Part shown: positions 63,559 to 64,000 of the stretch, piece by piece
Numbering within the stretch: position 1 is the stretch's first letter
Layout: each line of letters starts with the position of its first letter
Assembly (NCBI RefSeq): GCF_900155915.1
Contig: NZ_FTPO01000001.1
Location: forward strand, 558,001-622,000
DNA from: Microbacterium sp. RU33B
GTDB lineage: Bacteria > Actinomycetota > Actinomycetes > Actinomycetales > Microbacteriaceae
Reading direction: 5' to 3'
DNA length: 64,000 nucleotides
Translations under genes and position numbers: made by a program
The notes under the pieces: generated by a model
What the model saw: only the letters and a program-made list of their open reading frames with translations
Database searches by the model: none
What the model was told of the DNA's origin: nothing

Positions 63559-64000
63559 ATGTCGAGCGACGATCCATCGCACGTGCCGACCAACCGCGAC
63601 CGCCGAGAGGCGGTGCGTGAGAAGGCCCAGCAGGTGCGAGCCCAGCAGTCCCGTGCCCGTGCGATCCGCACGGCATCCCTTTCGATCGCCGTAGTGGCGG
63701 TCGTCGCCGTCGCCGCCGTCGTCGTGACGTGGGTCGTCGGCTCGGATGCCTCCAAGCCGCTGGCCTCGCCGACGGCCGCCTCCGGCGACGGATTCCAGGT
63801 CAGCGCGGTGACCGGCATGGTGGCCGCCGCCGGCACCCTCGACAGCGCGCCGACCCCCGCCGCGACCGAGACGCCCGAGCCCGCGCCCGACGCGACCGCC
63901 GAGCCGAGCCCGTCTCCCACCGACCAGGCCCCGGTCGAGATCCGCGTCTATGTGGACTACCTCGCGCCCGGCGCCGCCGACTTCCAGATCGCCAACGCGC
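63559..64000 (+). CDS. DsbA/thioredoxin-like membrane protein, 5' part only
   Basis: The first 147 codons of a gene that continues past the right edge. Residues 1-38 are charged and cytosolic. One membrane helix lies at about 40-60. A Pro/Ala/Thr-rich linker (about 65-125) follows, and then IRVYVDYLAPGAADFQIANA, which aligns with the start of a DsbA-type thioredoxin fold. At the site where such proteins have CPxC, the visible residues are APGA, so both active-site cysteines seem absent. The ATG at 63559 has AAGAGG upstream. The call is tentative because most of the domain is missing. Confidence 0.7.
   Translation, partial: MSSDDPSHVPTNRDRREAVREKAQQVRAQQSRARAIRTASLSIAVVAVVAVAAVVVTWVVGSDASKPLASPTAASGDGFQVSAVTGMVAAAGTLDSAPTPAATETPEPAPDATAEPSPSPTDQAPVEIRVYVDYLAPGAADFQIANA

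Overview
The window looks like a chromosomal segment of a high-GC actinobacterium of the family Microbacteriaceae, most likely Microbacterium or a close relative. The evidence is the very GC-rich third codon positions, the frequent GTG starts, the actinobacterial marker genes (CarD, RskA, DUF4244/Rv3654c-type Tad genes, GlnR, SenX3/RegX3, Pls) and local gene orders also known from Mycobacterium tuberculosis. I see no transposase, integrase, phage gene or CRISPR array. Most of the window is core chromosome; two blocks look accessory (about 28.6-35.0 kb and 49.3-55.8 kb).

Layout. 1-4.1 kb: 5' part of a bifunctional penicillin-binding protein, a DUF4177 protein, RidA and acetyl-CoA synthetase. 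4.1-7.4 kb: a compact Tad/Flp pilus cluster, preceded by a gap that may encode a small RNA. 7.4-13.6 kb: topA-tmk-holB and a secreted tripeptidyl aminopeptidase-like lipoprotein. 13.6-18.2 kb: tRNA-Thr(CGT), an EamA permease, an MmpL transporter, a nicotinamidase-like enzyme and tRNA-Lys(TTT). 18.2-20.6 kb: a SigK/RskA sigma/anti-sigma pair divergent from a fasciclin lipoprotein. 20.6-24.4 kb: AraC/VOC, a structured non-coding element, pabC, and a TetR gene divergent from its probable target. 24.4-28.6 kb: pstSCAB with a PHO box.

28.6-38.2 kb: a Lys/Ala-rich SAP-tailed protein, a 1310-residue Pls/PosA-type poly-amino-acid synthetase and an M1-like metallopeptidase on the + strand. They converge on ppk-mutT1-phosphopantetheinyl transferase on the - strand. 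38.2-42.3 kb: GlnR-like regulator, small membrane proteins, nitrobindin-like protein, YgfZ and a FUSC permease. 42.3-47.4 kb: a methyltransferase, gpmA, phoU, senX3-regX3 and an LpqE-like lipoprotein. 47.5-49.3 kb: carD and a fused ispDF.

49.3-55.8 kb: the most unusual block. One + strand cluster encodes a 951-residue secreted beta-helix protein, three small proteins with SipW/TasA-type alternate signal peptides, and a SipW-type signal peptidase. The peptidase is fused to an exported domain ending in an LARTG sortase-like signal. The block sits between ispDF and cysS-rlmB, which are close neighbours in mycobacteria. 55.8-64 kb: GNAT, EamA, cysS, rlmB, a NAD(P)-binding protein, Dabb, DUF4032, a sugar-ABC ATPase and the 5' end of a DsbA-like membrane protein whose visible active-site region lacks both cysteines.

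How the parts work together. Phosphate handling is a recurring theme: pstSCAB, phoU, senX3/regX3 and ppk are all here, and GTTCACC-type PHO half-sites lie before pstS, before ppk and before the Pls cluster. The phosphopantetheinyl transferase probably primes the carrier domain of Pls. Many genes have a TANNNT -10 box 6-7 nt before the start codon, so leaderless transcription appears common.
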